A stretch of 64,000 nt of DNA from Novosphingobium sp. SG919 (GTDB lineage: Bacteria; Pseudomonadota; Alphaproteobacteria; Sphingomonadales; Sphingomonadaceae): NCBI RefSeq assembly GCF_012932495.1, contig NZ_JABCNG010000001.1, positions 310,001 to 374,000 of the forward strand, given 5' to 3'. Under the pieces are notes generated by a model. The model was not told where the DNA came from. It did not search any database and was given only the letters and a program-made list of their open reading frames with translations. This document shows positions 47,886-55,475 of the stretch, one piece after another. Numbering within the stretch: position 1 is the stretch's first letter; every line of letters starts with the position of its first letter. The translations under genes were made by a program, and so were the position numbers.

Positions 47886-49180
47886 TGGGGCAGGCTATGC
47901 CCTCCTACGCCGGCATGCCCACCTGGTATGCCGCGAGCGCCAATCCCGCGCCGCAGCGGCCCGTGCTGCAAGGGGCGCACAGGGCCACGGTCTGCGTGAT
48001 CGGGGCCGGATTTACCGGGCTTTCGGTGGCGCTGGAACTGGCCGAGCGTGGCATCGACACGATCGTGCTGGAAAGCGAGCGGGTGGGCTGGGGCGCATCG
48101 GGCCGCAATGGCGGGCAATTGATCAACGGCTATTCGCGCGGGCTGGATGTGCTGGAGGCGCGGCACGGGCCCGCCGTGGCGCGCGAGCTTGGCAAAGTGG
48201 CGCTGGAAGGCGCGGCCATCATCCGCGAACGCGTGGGCAAATATGGCATCGCTTGCGACCTGGTGGATGGCGGGCTGGGCGTGGCGCTGACGGCCAAGCA
48301 GATGCGCGGGCTGGAGGAAGAGGCCAAGGTATGGGCCGCGCATGGCCACAAGACCATCGCGGTGCTCGATCGCGAAGGGCTGCGCGCCCATGTGCAGAGC
48401 GACCGGTATGTCGGCGGCATTCTCGATCCCTTGCGTGGCCATTTCCACCCACTCAACTACCTGCTGGGCGAAGCCGCCGCGTTCGAGGCGCTGGGCGGGC
48501 GCCTGTTCGAGCACAGCCAGGTGTTGCGCGTGGACGAAGCCGGGCCGCGACCGCGCGTGACGACGGCGCAGGGCGAGGTGGTGGCCGACACGCTGGTGGT
48601 GTGCGGCAATGCCTATCTGGGCAAGACCATGCCGCGGCTTTCGGGGCAGATCATGCCGGTGTCGAGCCAGATCGTCACGACCGAGCCGCTGGGCGACCTG
48701 GCGGCGCAGCTTCTGCCCAGCGATGCCTGCGTGGAAGATGCCAACTACATCCTCGACTATTTCCGCCGCACGGCAGACGGGCGCCTGCTCTATGGTGGCG
48801 GGATCGTCTATGGCGGGCAGGACCCGGCGAGCGTGGAAGCCAAGATCCGCCCCGGCCTGGTCAAGACATTCCCGCAGTTGAAGGACGTGAAGCTGGACTT
48901 TGCGTGGAGCGGCACCTTTGCCATGACGCTGAGCCGCATGCCGCAGATCGGCCGGCTGTCACCCCACGTCTATTATTCGCACGGCGACAGTGGCCATGGC
49001 GTGACCACCACGCAGTTGCTGGGCCGCCTGCTGGCCGAGGCGATCGGCGGGCAGCATGCGCGCTTCGACGTGTTCGGCAATCTGCCGCACCTGCCGTTTC
49101 CCGGCGGGCAGCGCTTGCGCGCGCTGCTCTCCACGCTGGGATCGCTGTGGTACACGCTGCGCGATCGGCTGGGCGTGTGA
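47885..49180 (+). CDS. puuB: FAD-dependent gamma-glutamylputrescine oxidase (PuuB, copy 2)
   Basis: A 431-residue DAO-family flavoprotein. The N-terminal PTWYAASANPAPQRP is typical of PuuB proteins, followed by VCVIGAGFTGLSVALELAER and RVGWGASGRNGGQLING, FDxxxxGHFHPLNYLLG-like RGHFHPLNYLLGEAAA, and the C-terminal YYSHGDSGHGVTTTQLLG. The start overlaps the puuA copy 2 stop; an ATG at 47897 is an alternative. Closer to E. coli PuuB in its N-terminal motif than copy 1 is. Confidence 0.92.
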   Translation: MGQAMPSYAGMPTWYAASANPAPQRPVLQGAHRATVCVIGAGFTGLSVALELAERGIDTIVLESERVGWGASGRNGGQLINGYSRGLDVLEARHGPAVARELGKVALEGAAIIRERVGKYGIACDLVDGGLGVALTAKQMRGLEEEAKVWAAHGHKTIAVLDREGLRAHVQSDRYVGGILDPLRGHFHPLNYLLGEAAAFEALGGRLFEHSQVLRVDEAGPRPRVTTAQGEVVADTLVVCGNAYLGKTMPRLSGQIMPVSSQIVTTEPLGDLAAQLLPSDACVEDANYILDYFRRTADGRLLYGGGIVYGGQDPASVEAKIRPGLVKTFPQLKDVKLDFAWSGTFAMTLSRMPQIGRLSPHVYYSHGDSGHGVTTTQLLGRLLAEAIGGQHARFDVFGNLPHLPFPGGQRLRALLSTLGSLWYTLRDRLGV

Positions 49181-49342
49181 GGCGCGCAGGCCTGCCTGAA
49201 TCGATGGACCTTTGCCAGCGGATCGTGCACAATCATGGCGTTGGCAGCGGCCGGAAACGGCCAAGTCTTCGATCCCAGTTTACGATCCCGGTGCCAGGCG
49301 GTGCCGGGATTTTCGCGATCAAAACCTGAAGGACGATCGATA

Positions 49343-49720
49343 ATGCGTCGTATCCCAATGTTTGTTTCTGCCCTGATCGGCCTGGCTGCAAGCGTGACGG
49401 CGCCTGCGGCCCACGCCCAGAACGCCGGCGCCGGGGCCGCCACGTTCAAGCAGCAGTGCCAGATGTGCCATGTGAACACCGCCGGCGCCAAGGGCTTTGC
49501 CGCGCCGAACCTGTGGGGCGTGGTGGGCCGCAAGGCCGGCTCCACCCCGTTTGCCTATTCCACCGCGCTCAAGAATTCGGGCAAGACCTGGGACCCCAAG
49601 ACGCTGGACGCGTTCCTGACCGCGCCGGGCAAGCTGGTGCCGGGCACGCGCATGGTCGTGGCCATTCCCGATGCCAAGAAGCGCGCCGACGTGATCGCCT
49701 ACCTCAAGACCCTGCACTGA
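49343..49720 (+). CDS. Periplasmic class I cytochrome c
   Basis: A 125-residue protein with a Sec signal (IPMFVSALIGLAASVTAPAAHA), a single haem site CQMCH and an axial Met probably in LVPGTRMVV. Flanking features (GAKGFAAPNLWGVVGRKAG, FAYSTALKNSGKTWD, VIAYLKTLH) match cytochrome c2/c550-like proteins. AAGGA lies about 9 nt upstream of the ATG. It precedes iorA by 35 bp and may take electrons from that oxidoreductase. Confidence 0.93.
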   Translation: MRRIPMFVSALIGLAASVTAPAAHAQNAGAGAATFKQQCQMCHVNTAGAKGFAAPNLWGVVGRKAGSTPFAYSTALKNSGKTWDPKTLDAFLTAPGKLVPGTRMVVAIPDAKKRADVIAYLKTLH

Positions 49721-49755
49721 TCGCCTAGATCAGGTTCCAGGCTGGAGCACTGCAC

Positions 49756-50220
49756 ATGCCCGTTTCGCTGACGATCGATGGTAAGCAACGCACGCTGGCC
49801 GTGGCAGACGACATGCCACTGCTGTGGGCGCTGCGCGACATCGCCGGGGTAACCGGCGTGAAGTTCGGATGCGGAGCGGGCCTGTGTGGCGCGTGCAGCG
49901 TGCTGGTAGACGGCGAACGCCTGTTCGCCTGCCAGACGCCGGTTTCGGCCGTGGCCGGCAAGGCCGTGACCACGGTGGAAGGCCTGACCGGCCAACCGCT
50001 GGGCCAGGCCCTGGCGGCGGCCTGGGAAGAGCTGGACGTGGTCCAGTGCGGCTATTGCCAACCCGGGCAGATCGTGGCGGCCGCTGCGCTGCTCAAGGCC
50101 AATCCCAAGCCCGACGATGCCGCGATCGACGCCGGGATGAGCGGGAATATCTGCCGCTGTGGCACCTATAACCGTATCCGCGCCGCGATCCATCGCGCCG
50201 CCGATACGCTTCCGGCGTGA
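49756..50220 (+). CDS. iorA: Isoquinoline 1-oxidoreductase-type small subunit, two [2Fe-2S] clusters
   Basis: A 154-residue subunit with eight cluster cysteines: plant-type set in FGCGAGLCGACSVLVDG plus ACQTPV, and the second set in VQCGYCQPGQI and GNICRCGTYNRI. It passes electrons from the molybdenum site of the large subunit to an outside acceptor. It is followed at once by the large subunit gene and preceded by cytochrome c. Isoquinoline as substrate is only the family name; aldehydes or N-heterocycles are as likely. Confidence 0.93.
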   Translation: MPVSLTIDGKQRTLAVADDMPLLWALRDIAGVTGVKFGCGAGLCGACSVLVDGERLFACQTPVSAVAGKAVTTVEGLTGQPLGQALAAAWEELDVVQCGYCQPGQIVAAAALLKANPKPDDAAIDAGMSGNICRCGTYNRIRAAIHRAADTLPA

Positions 50221-50231
50221 GGGGGAAGACG

Positions 50232-52346
50232 ATGACCGTATCTGCCGCCACCTCGCGCCGCGGTTTCCTGGCCGGCTCTGCCGTGCTGGCGGGCGCGCTG
50301 GTCGTGCCGTTGCACCGTGCGCTGTCGGCCGCGCCGACGCAGCTTTCGGCCAATGGCTATCTGGCGGTGCTGCCCGATGGTGCCGTCTCGCTCGCCCTGC
50401 CCAAGACCGAAATGGGCCAGGGCATCATGACCGCGCTGACCATGCTGGTGGCCGAAGAGCTGGGCCTGGCGCCCAGCGCGGTGAAAGTTTCGATACCCGA
50501 GGCGGACAAGGCCCGGTTTGCGCCGATCGACACAGGCACGGGCGGTTCCACCTCGATCCGCGAGTTGTGGAAACCGCTGCGCCAGGCCGCGGCCAATGCG
50601 CGCGCGGCGCTGGTCGATGCCGCGGCCAGGGCGTGGAAAGTGATGCCTGACGGGCTGACCCTGGCCGATGGCGCGGTGGTAAACCCCGCATCGGGCAAGC
50701 GCCTGCCGTTTTCCGCGCTGGTGGCCGATGCCGCCGCCCATGTGCCTACCGATGCGACGCCCAAACCGGCAGCCGCCTGGCGGGTGATCGGCAAGGACAC
50801 CAAGCGTCTCGATTCGGCCGACAAAGTGCGGGGCAAGGCCCTGTTCGGCATCGACGTGACGCTGCCGGGCATGAAAGTTGCCACGCTGGCGCAATCGCCG
50901 GTGTTCGGGGGCAAGCTGGCCAGCCACAATGCCGCTGCCGCCAAGGCTGTGCCGGGCGTGGCCGACGTGATCGCGCTGGACGATTGCCTGTTCGTGACGG
51001 CAGACAGCCTGTGGACCGCGAAGAAGGGCCTGGAAGCGGCCGCACCCACCTGGAACGAAGGCGCCAATGCCGGCGTAAGCCAGTCGCAGGTCGTGGCTGC
51101 GCTCGACGCGGCCGTGGCCAAGCCCGGCGTGACGGCCAAGACCCAGGGCGATCTGGCCGCCGCGCGCGCCGGCGCCGCCAAGACGGTGGAAGCGGTCTAT
51201 CACCAGCCGTTCCTGGCCCACGCCACGATGGAGCCGGGCAATTGCACCGCCCACGTCACCCCGCAGGGCGCGCAAGTATGGACCGGAACGCAAGTGCCGA
51301 GCGACGCGCGCGCCGCTGCGGCCCGCGTGCTGGGCCTGCCCGAAGACAAAGTGCGGCTGCACAACTTCCTGATGGGCGGCGGCTTTGGCCGGCGGTTGGA
51401 AACCGACATGGTGGAACGCGCCGTGAGCCTGGCGGCCAAAGTGCCCTATCCGGTGAAGCTGGTGTGGACGCGTGAGGAAGACATCCAGCACGATGTGGTG
51501 CGCCCGGCCTATGCCGATCGCATCAGTGCCAGCCTGGACAACGGCGGCAAGGTCCTGGCCTGGGAACACCGCATCGCCGGCTCTTCGGTGATGGCGCGCC
51601 TGCTGGGCGAGAAGTTCAACGGCGTGGACGACGATGCCGTGGATGGCGCGCTGGCCCCGCTCTATGCCGCGCAGGCGCAACTGGTCACCTTCCGTCAATC
51701 GGAAAGCCCGATGCCCACCGGCTGGTGGCGCGGCGTGGGCGGCCTGCGCAACACCTTCGTGATCGAAAGCTTTGCCGACGAACTGGCACTGGCGGCGGGG
51801 CGGGACCCGCTGGCCTGGCGCCTGGCGCAGATTACCGATCCGCGCGCGCGGGCCGTGCTGCAAAAGGCGGCGACAGAGGCCGGCTGGGGCAAGGCCCTGC
51901 CCAAGGGCGAAGGGCTGGGACTGGCCGTGCTGCACATCTGGGATACGTGCCTGGCGGCGGTGGCCCATGTCAAAGTGGGCGCGGACAAGCAGATTGCCGT
52001 GCCGCAGGTGACCGTGGCGGTCGATTGCGGACCGGCGGTAAATCCGCTGGGCGTGAAAGCGCAGATCGAGGGCGGCGTGACCTTTGCCCTGTCGGCCGCG
52101 CTCTATGGCGGGGTGACGCTGGACAAGGGGCGCATTGCCCAGTCCAACTATCACGATGTGCGCCCCTTGCGCATGAACGAGGCGCCACGCGTGATCACCC
52201 ACGTGATGCCGACGGACAATGCGCCGGGCGGCATGGGCGAACCACCTGCGGCCGTGATTGCGCCGGCGGTGGCCAACGCAATCTTTGCCGCCACGGGCAA
52301 GCGCATACGCCAGGTGCCGTTGCAGGCGGGGTTCGAGGCGGTTTGA
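50232..52346 (+). CDS. iorB: Isoquinoline 1-oxidoreductase-type molybdopterin large subunit
   Basis: A 704-residue xanthine-oxidase-family subunit. A twin-arginine signal ([18 protein letters not shown]) implies export with cofactor bound. Molybdopterin motifs include [54 protein letters not shown] and [19 protein letters not shown]. The GEPP Glu region carries the catalytic base in this family. The ATG at 50232 with GGGGGAAG upstream is chosen over a GTG overlapping iorA. No FAD subunit is present, as expected when a cytochrome c is the acceptor. Confidence 0.93.
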   Translation: MTVSAATSRRGFLAGSAVLAGALVVPLHRALSAAPTQLSANGYLAVLPDGAVSLALPKTEMGQGIMTALTMLVAEELGLAPSAVKVSIPEADKARFAPIDTGTGGSTSIRELWKPLRQAAANARAALVDAAARAWKVMPDGLTLADGAVVNPASGKRLPFSALVADAAAHVPTDATPKPAAAWRVIGKDTKRLDSADKVRGKALFGIDVTLPGMKVATLAQSPVFGGKLASHNAAAAKAVPGVADVIALDDCLFVTADSLWTAKKGLEAAAPTWNEGANAGVSQSQVVAALDAAVAKPGVTAKTQGDLAAARAGAAKTVEAVYHQPFLAHATMEPGNCTAHVTPQGAQVWTGTQVPSDARAAAARVLGLPEDKVRLHNFLMGGGFGRRLETDMVERAVSLAAKVPYPVKLVWTREEDIQHDVVRPAYADRISASLDNGGKVLAWEHRIAGSSVMARLLGEKFNGVDDDAVDGALAPLYAAQAQLVTFRQSESPMPTGWWRGVGGLRNTFVIESFADELALAAGRDPLAWRLAQITDPRARAVLQKAATEAGWGKALPKGEGLGLAVLHIWDTCLAAVAHVKVGADKQIAVPQVTVAVDCGPAVNPLGVKAQIEGGVTFALSAALYGGVTLDKGRIAQSNYHDVRPLRMNEAPRVITHVMPTDNAPGGMGEPPAAVIAPAVANAIFAATGKRIRQVPLQAGFEAV

Positions 52347-52402
52347 ACTGACACGCCGGCGTAGGGCCAGAGCCGGCTGGCTCAGCCATTGGCCGTGGGA
52401 AC

Positions 52403-52431
52403 TAGATTCCCGCCTGCGCGGGAATGACGAA
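52403..52431. repeat. Palindromic intergenic repeat, copy 1
   Basis: A copy of the element whose core ATTCCCGC-CTGC-GCGGGAAT is an 8-bp-arm hairpin followed by GACGAA. Same orientation as copy 3, from which it differs at one base (TAGATT for TGGATT). It lies 56 bp after iorB. Translation of this element gives the LDSRLRGNDE peptide seen as spurious ORFs in many proteobacterial genomes. Confidence 0.85.
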
Positions 52432-52490
52432 GGGAAAGTTGCGGCTTGGGAGCATGCAACAGAACCGTTCCTGCCCTCCGTTCGATAAAC

Positions 52491-52520
52491 TTCGTCATTC
52501 CCGCGCAGGCGGGAATCCAG
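52491..52520. repeat. Palindromic intergenic repeat, copy 2 (inverted)
   Basis: Exact reverse complement, over all 30 bases, of copy 3 at 52845-52874. It ends on the base before the GIY-YIG stop codon, so the nuclease gene directly abuts it. Confidence 0.9.
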
Positions 52521-52832
52521 TCAGCGCAACGGGTCGAATCCCAGATCGGTGGCGAGGTCGCGCCACGCTGAATTGGCTTCCTCGATCAGTTTGAGCTTCC
52601 ACGCGCGGTTCCATTTCTTGATCCGCTTCTCGCGCAAAATCGCCTGTTCCATCGTCGCATGCATTTCGAACCAGACGAGCGTCTTGGTTCCGTAGCGGGA
52701 GCTGAAGCCATCGAAGTGGTCAGCGCGATGCTGCGCCACGCGGCGGATAAGGTTTGACGTGGTGCCCACATACAAAGTGCCGTTTCGGGCTGACGCAAGA
52801 ATGTAAACCGCTGGGGCGAAGTCATCCTTCAT
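52521..52832 (-). CDS. Small GIY-YIG nuclease domain protein
   Basis: A 103-residue protein consisting of little more than a GIY-YIG domain: AVYILASARNGTLYVGTTSN (the GIY and YIG elements appear as VYI and YVG), the conserved Arg in LIRRVAQHR, and the catalytic Glu most likely in QAILREKRIKKW or LKLIEEAN. It matches the small COG2827-type (UPF0213/YhbQ-related) family. It is flanked on both sides by inverted palindromic repeats. Proteins of this size lack a DNA-recognition domain; the role may be repair, recombination or mobility of the flanking repeats. Confidence 0.9.
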   Translation of the reverse strand: MKDDFAPAVYILASARNGTLYVGTTSNLIRRVAQHRADHFDGFSSRYGTKTLVWFEMHATMEQAILREKRIKKWNRAWKLKLIEEANSAWRDLATDLGFDPLR

Positions 52833-52844
52833 GCCTGGGTGCTA

Positions 52845-52874
52845 CTGGATTCCCGCCTGCGCGGGAATGACGAA
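52845..52874. repeat. Palindromic intergenic repeat, copy 3
   Basis: 30-bp element beginning CTGGATTCCCGCCTGCGCGG and ending ATGACGAA, 12 bp upstream of the GIY-YIG start and 11 bp downstream of the NodT-like gene stop. Perfect inverted partner of copy 2. Confidence 0.9.
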
Positions 52875-52885
52875 GGTGGGGCAAT

Positions 52886-54292
52886 TCACCAACCCCCGCC
52901 CAGGGCCAGGAACAGGTTGATCTGGTCGTTGGCGATTTCCGCGCGCGAATTGAGCACGGCGGCTTGCGCGCCGATCACGCCTTGGCGACCGCCGATGTCG
53001 GTGGTGATCGCGGCGCGGCCGGCCTCGCGCAGGCGGCGGGCCTGGTCGGCCTGGGTACGGGCGGATGCCAGCGCCTCGTCCAGCGCGGCGTGGCGATCGT
53101 GGTTTTCGGCGTACGTGGCCAGCGCCGTTTCGGTTTCGCGCAAGGCACCCAGCACCACGCCGTCGAAATGGGCGAGCGCGGCATCGGCATTGGCATCGGC
53201 GGCCTTGACCCGCGCGCGCGCCCCGGCGCCGGGGATCGTCCAGTGCAGCAGGCCGCCGATCGACCAGCGATTGGCCGCAGGCAGGCCGAGGTCTTTGACA
53301 AAGCCGGTGGACCCGCCCGAGAGGCCAATGCCGATGGAAGGGTAGAGATCGGCCGTGGCCACGCCGATGCGCGCGGTGGCACCGGCCAGTTGGCGTTCGG
53401 CGGCGCGCACATCGGGGCGGCGGCGCAGCAGTGCGGCGCCATCGCCCACCGGCAGGGGCACGCGCAGTTCGGGTACGGCGCGGCAGCTTTCCGCCTCGCG
53501 CGGGTAATCCGCCGGCACTTTGCCGGTGAGCGCGGCGAGGCGATAGAGCGCGGCGCGCGCGGCGGCGCGATAGGTGGGCAGCAGGGCCTGGGCCTGGGCG
53601 AGGCGGCCTTGCGCGGCGGTGACATCGGGCGTGGCGCTGCGCCCGGCAGCGACCAGGCGGCGGTTGATATCCACCAGGTGGCCTTGCAGGGTGATCGCGC
53701 GCTGGGCCAGATCCTCGGCCTCGTGCGCGGCGCAGACGCCAACATAGGCGCGCGCCACATCGGCCGCGACGGTGACTTTCACCGCATCCTGCGTGGCGGC
53801 AAGGGCCGCTTCGTCGGCGCGGGCGGCCTCGATCTGGCGGCGGATGCGGCCGAACAGATCGACCTGGTAGCTCATTTCCGCGCCGACATCGCCAATGTTG
53901 GCCACCGGCAATTGCTCTTCCTGAAGATAGGATTCGCCCGAAAGGCGGGCGTGCTGGGCACCGGCCGAAACGCTGAAATCGGGTTCCTTGCCGCCTTCGG
54001 CGACAGCCGTGACAGCGCGGGCGCGCGCCAGGTTGGCGGCGGCCACGCGCAAGTCGGTGTTGGCGGCCAGCGCCTGTTCCTCCAGCCCATCGAGCACGGG
54101 ATCATCATAGAGATGCCACCAACGCGCCGGCAGGGGATCGGCGGTGGTCAGCGTCGCCGGGGCAGACTGGAACGCGCCCTGCGCCGCGGGGCGCTGGATC
54201 GCGGCATCTTGCGGCAGGTGGTAATCCGGCCCCACCGCCTTGCAGCCGGCCAGCGCGAGCAGACCGGCACCGATCAGCAGTGTGCGCTTCAC
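52886..54292 (-). CDS. NodT-family outer-membrane efflux lipoprotein
   Basis: A 468-residue TolC/OprM-type channel. The N-terminal signal ends in a lipobox (GLLALAGCKAVGPDYHLP), the standard NodT/OprM opening. Two outer-membrane-efflux repeats follow with long Ala-rich helices (AAANLARARAVTAVAEGG; DEALASARTQADQARRLREAG). The stretch PLPVGDGAALLRRRPDVRAAERQL is diagnostic of the family. The start overlaps the HlyD-like gene stop by 4 nt. It completes a three-part pump with the HlyD and FUSC proteins. Confidence 0.93.
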   Translation of the reverse strand: MKRTLLIGAGLLALAGCKAVGPDYHLPQDAAIQRPAAQGAFQSAPATLTTADPLPARWWHLYDDPVLDGLEEQALAANTDLRVAAANLARARAVTAVAEGGKEPDFSVSAGAQHARLSGESYLQEEQLPVANIGDVGAEMSYQVDLFGRIRRQIEAARADEAALAATQDAVKVTVAADVARAYVGVCAAHEAEDLAQRAITLQGHLVDINRRLVAAGRSATPDVTAAQGRLAQAQALLPTYRAAARAALYRLAALTGKVPADYPREAESCRAVPELRVPLPVGDGAALLRRRPDVRAAERQLAGATARIGVATADLYPSIGIGLSGGSTGFVKDLGLPAANRWSIGGLLHWTIPGAGARARVKAADANADAALAHFDGVVLGALRETETALATYAENHDRHAALDEALASARTQADQARRLREAGRAAITTDIGGRQGVIGAQAAVLNSRAEIANDQINLFLALGGGW

Positions 54293-55242
54293 CGGGCGTG
54301 CTCCTTCCGATCATTGGTCCGGTCATCGGGCGCCAGCGTGACCGAGGCGGTGCGCCCGGCGATCAGCGCGACATCGGCGGGGCGTTCATCCAGCGCGATG
54401 CGCACCGGCACGCGCTGGGGCAGGCGCACCCAGGAAAAGCTTGGGTTGATCGAGGGCAGCATGCTGGCGCTGCCGGTGCGATCGTGATCCTCGATCGCCA
54501 TGGCGATAGAGGTGACATGGCCCTTGAGCAGGCGATCCTCGCCCATCAGGCGTACCGTGGCCACCTGGCCCACATGCACATGGGCCAGCTTGGTTTCCTC
54601 GAAATAGCCCTCGATGCGCAAGCTGCTGCTATCGACCAGGGCCATGACCGCCTTGCCCGGCGCGACATAGTTGCCAGGCCGCAGTGTCTGGTCGGAAATC
54701 GTACCATCGACCGAAGCGCGCACGGTGGTGCGCGACAGGTTGAGCCGGGCCAGTTCGCGTTGGCTCAAGGCGTTTTCGCGCATGACTTGCGCGGTGGCGA
54801 GCTGGGCCTGGGCATCGGCAACCTTGGTTTCGCTTTGCTGGGTCACTTCCAGCGGCACCAGGTCACCCAGGCTACGGTTGCGCGCCGCCTCGCGCCGGGC
54901 TTCGGCCAGGGCAACGCGGGCGCGGGTGATGCCGGCATCGGCCTGGGCAATCGCGTCTTCGGCCTCGCGCACGGCCAGGGCATAGCGGGCGGTGTCTATC
55001 TGGAACAGCACGTCACCCTTGTGCACCGGCTGGTCGTTGGCCACGGCCACGCGGGTGACCAGGCCCTGCACATCGGGCGCCACCTGCACCACGTCGGCGC
55101 GCACGCGGCCATCGCGGGTCCAGGGATCGGCCTGGTAATGCAGCCAGAGATTGCGTGCGCCGATGGCGGCGACGACGAGGATCGCGCCAGTGACACCGAT
55201 CTGCACGGTCTTGCGAAAAGCGGGGGAAGCAAGCAGCGACAT
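54289..55242 (-). CDS. HlyD/EmrA-family membrane fusion protein (AaeA-like)
   Basis: A 317-residue periplasmic adaptor with one N-terminal membrane helix (VQIGVTGAILVVAAIGA), a lipoyl half-motif (VRADVVQVAPDVQGLV), a helical hairpin (about 85-165) and the second half VRASVDGTISDQTLRPGNYV. The ATG at 55242 overlaps the DUF1656 stop by 1 nt; a start 9 bp upstream is also possible. Flanked by DUF1656/FUSC and NodT genes exactly as in AaeXAB-like pumps. Confidence 0.92.
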   Translation of the reverse strand: MSLLASPAFRKTVQIGVTGAILVVAAIGARNLWLHYQADPWTRDGRVRADVVQVAPDVQGLVTRVAVANDQPVHKGDVLFQIDTARYALAVREAEDAIAQADAGITRARVALAEARREAARNRSLGDLVPLEVTQQSETKVADAQAQLATAQVMRENALSQRELARLNLSRTTVRASVDGTISDQTLRPGNYVAPGKAVMALVDSSSLRIEGYFEETKLAHVHVGQVATVRLMGEDRLLKGHVTSIAMAIEDHDRTGSASMLPSINPSFSWVRLPQRVPVRIALDERPADVALIAGRTASVTLAPDDRTNDRKEHAR

Positions 55243-55475
55243 CAGAGCCATCCATTGATCAACTGGGGAAAGCGCACAAGCAGCGCCCAGAACGCCACGA
55301 ACATGGCAGTATCGAACAGGACCGGGTGCCAGACCCAGCGATAGAAGCGCAGGGCCACCAGCACGCGGTGCACGATCAGCGCCAGGATCAGCGCCACGGT
55401 GGCCGTGACCGGCGCGGAAGCCACGAAGACTTCGCCGAACATGTATTCGGAAAAGGCGGGGTGCGGGGCGTTCAT
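55242..55475 (-). CDS. DUF1656 small membrane protein (AaeX-like)
   Basis: A 77-residue protein with two hydrophobic helices (APVTATVALILALIVHRVLV and DTAMFVAFWALLVRF) and the family-typical N-terminal EYMFGEVFVASAP. In E. coli the equivalent, AaeX, is encoded with the AaeAB aromatic carboxylic acid efflux pump; its own role is not known. It overlaps FUSC by 4 nt. Confidence 0.9.
   Translation of the reverse strand: MNAPHPAFSEYMFGEVFVASAPVTATVALILALIVHRVLVALRFYRWVWHPVLFDTAMFVAFWALLVRFPQLINGWL

Larger units (their letters stand above)
52491..52874. mobile_element. Candidate GIY-YIG cassette with 30-bp inverted repeats
   Basis: A 384-bp unit made of one GIY-YIG nuclease gene and two perfect inverted 30-bp repeats, which are themselves hairpins. 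One end abuts the gene's stop; the other lies 12 bp from its start. The layout parallels REP elements with their RAYT transposase, but with a nuclease. Mobility is inferred; no target duplication was recognised. Confidence 0.45.

Noticed and set aside
52839..53345. Frame starting with the LDSRLRGNDE peptide
   Set aside because: This peptide is the known translation of the palindromic intergenic repeat; the rest is antisense to the NodT gene.
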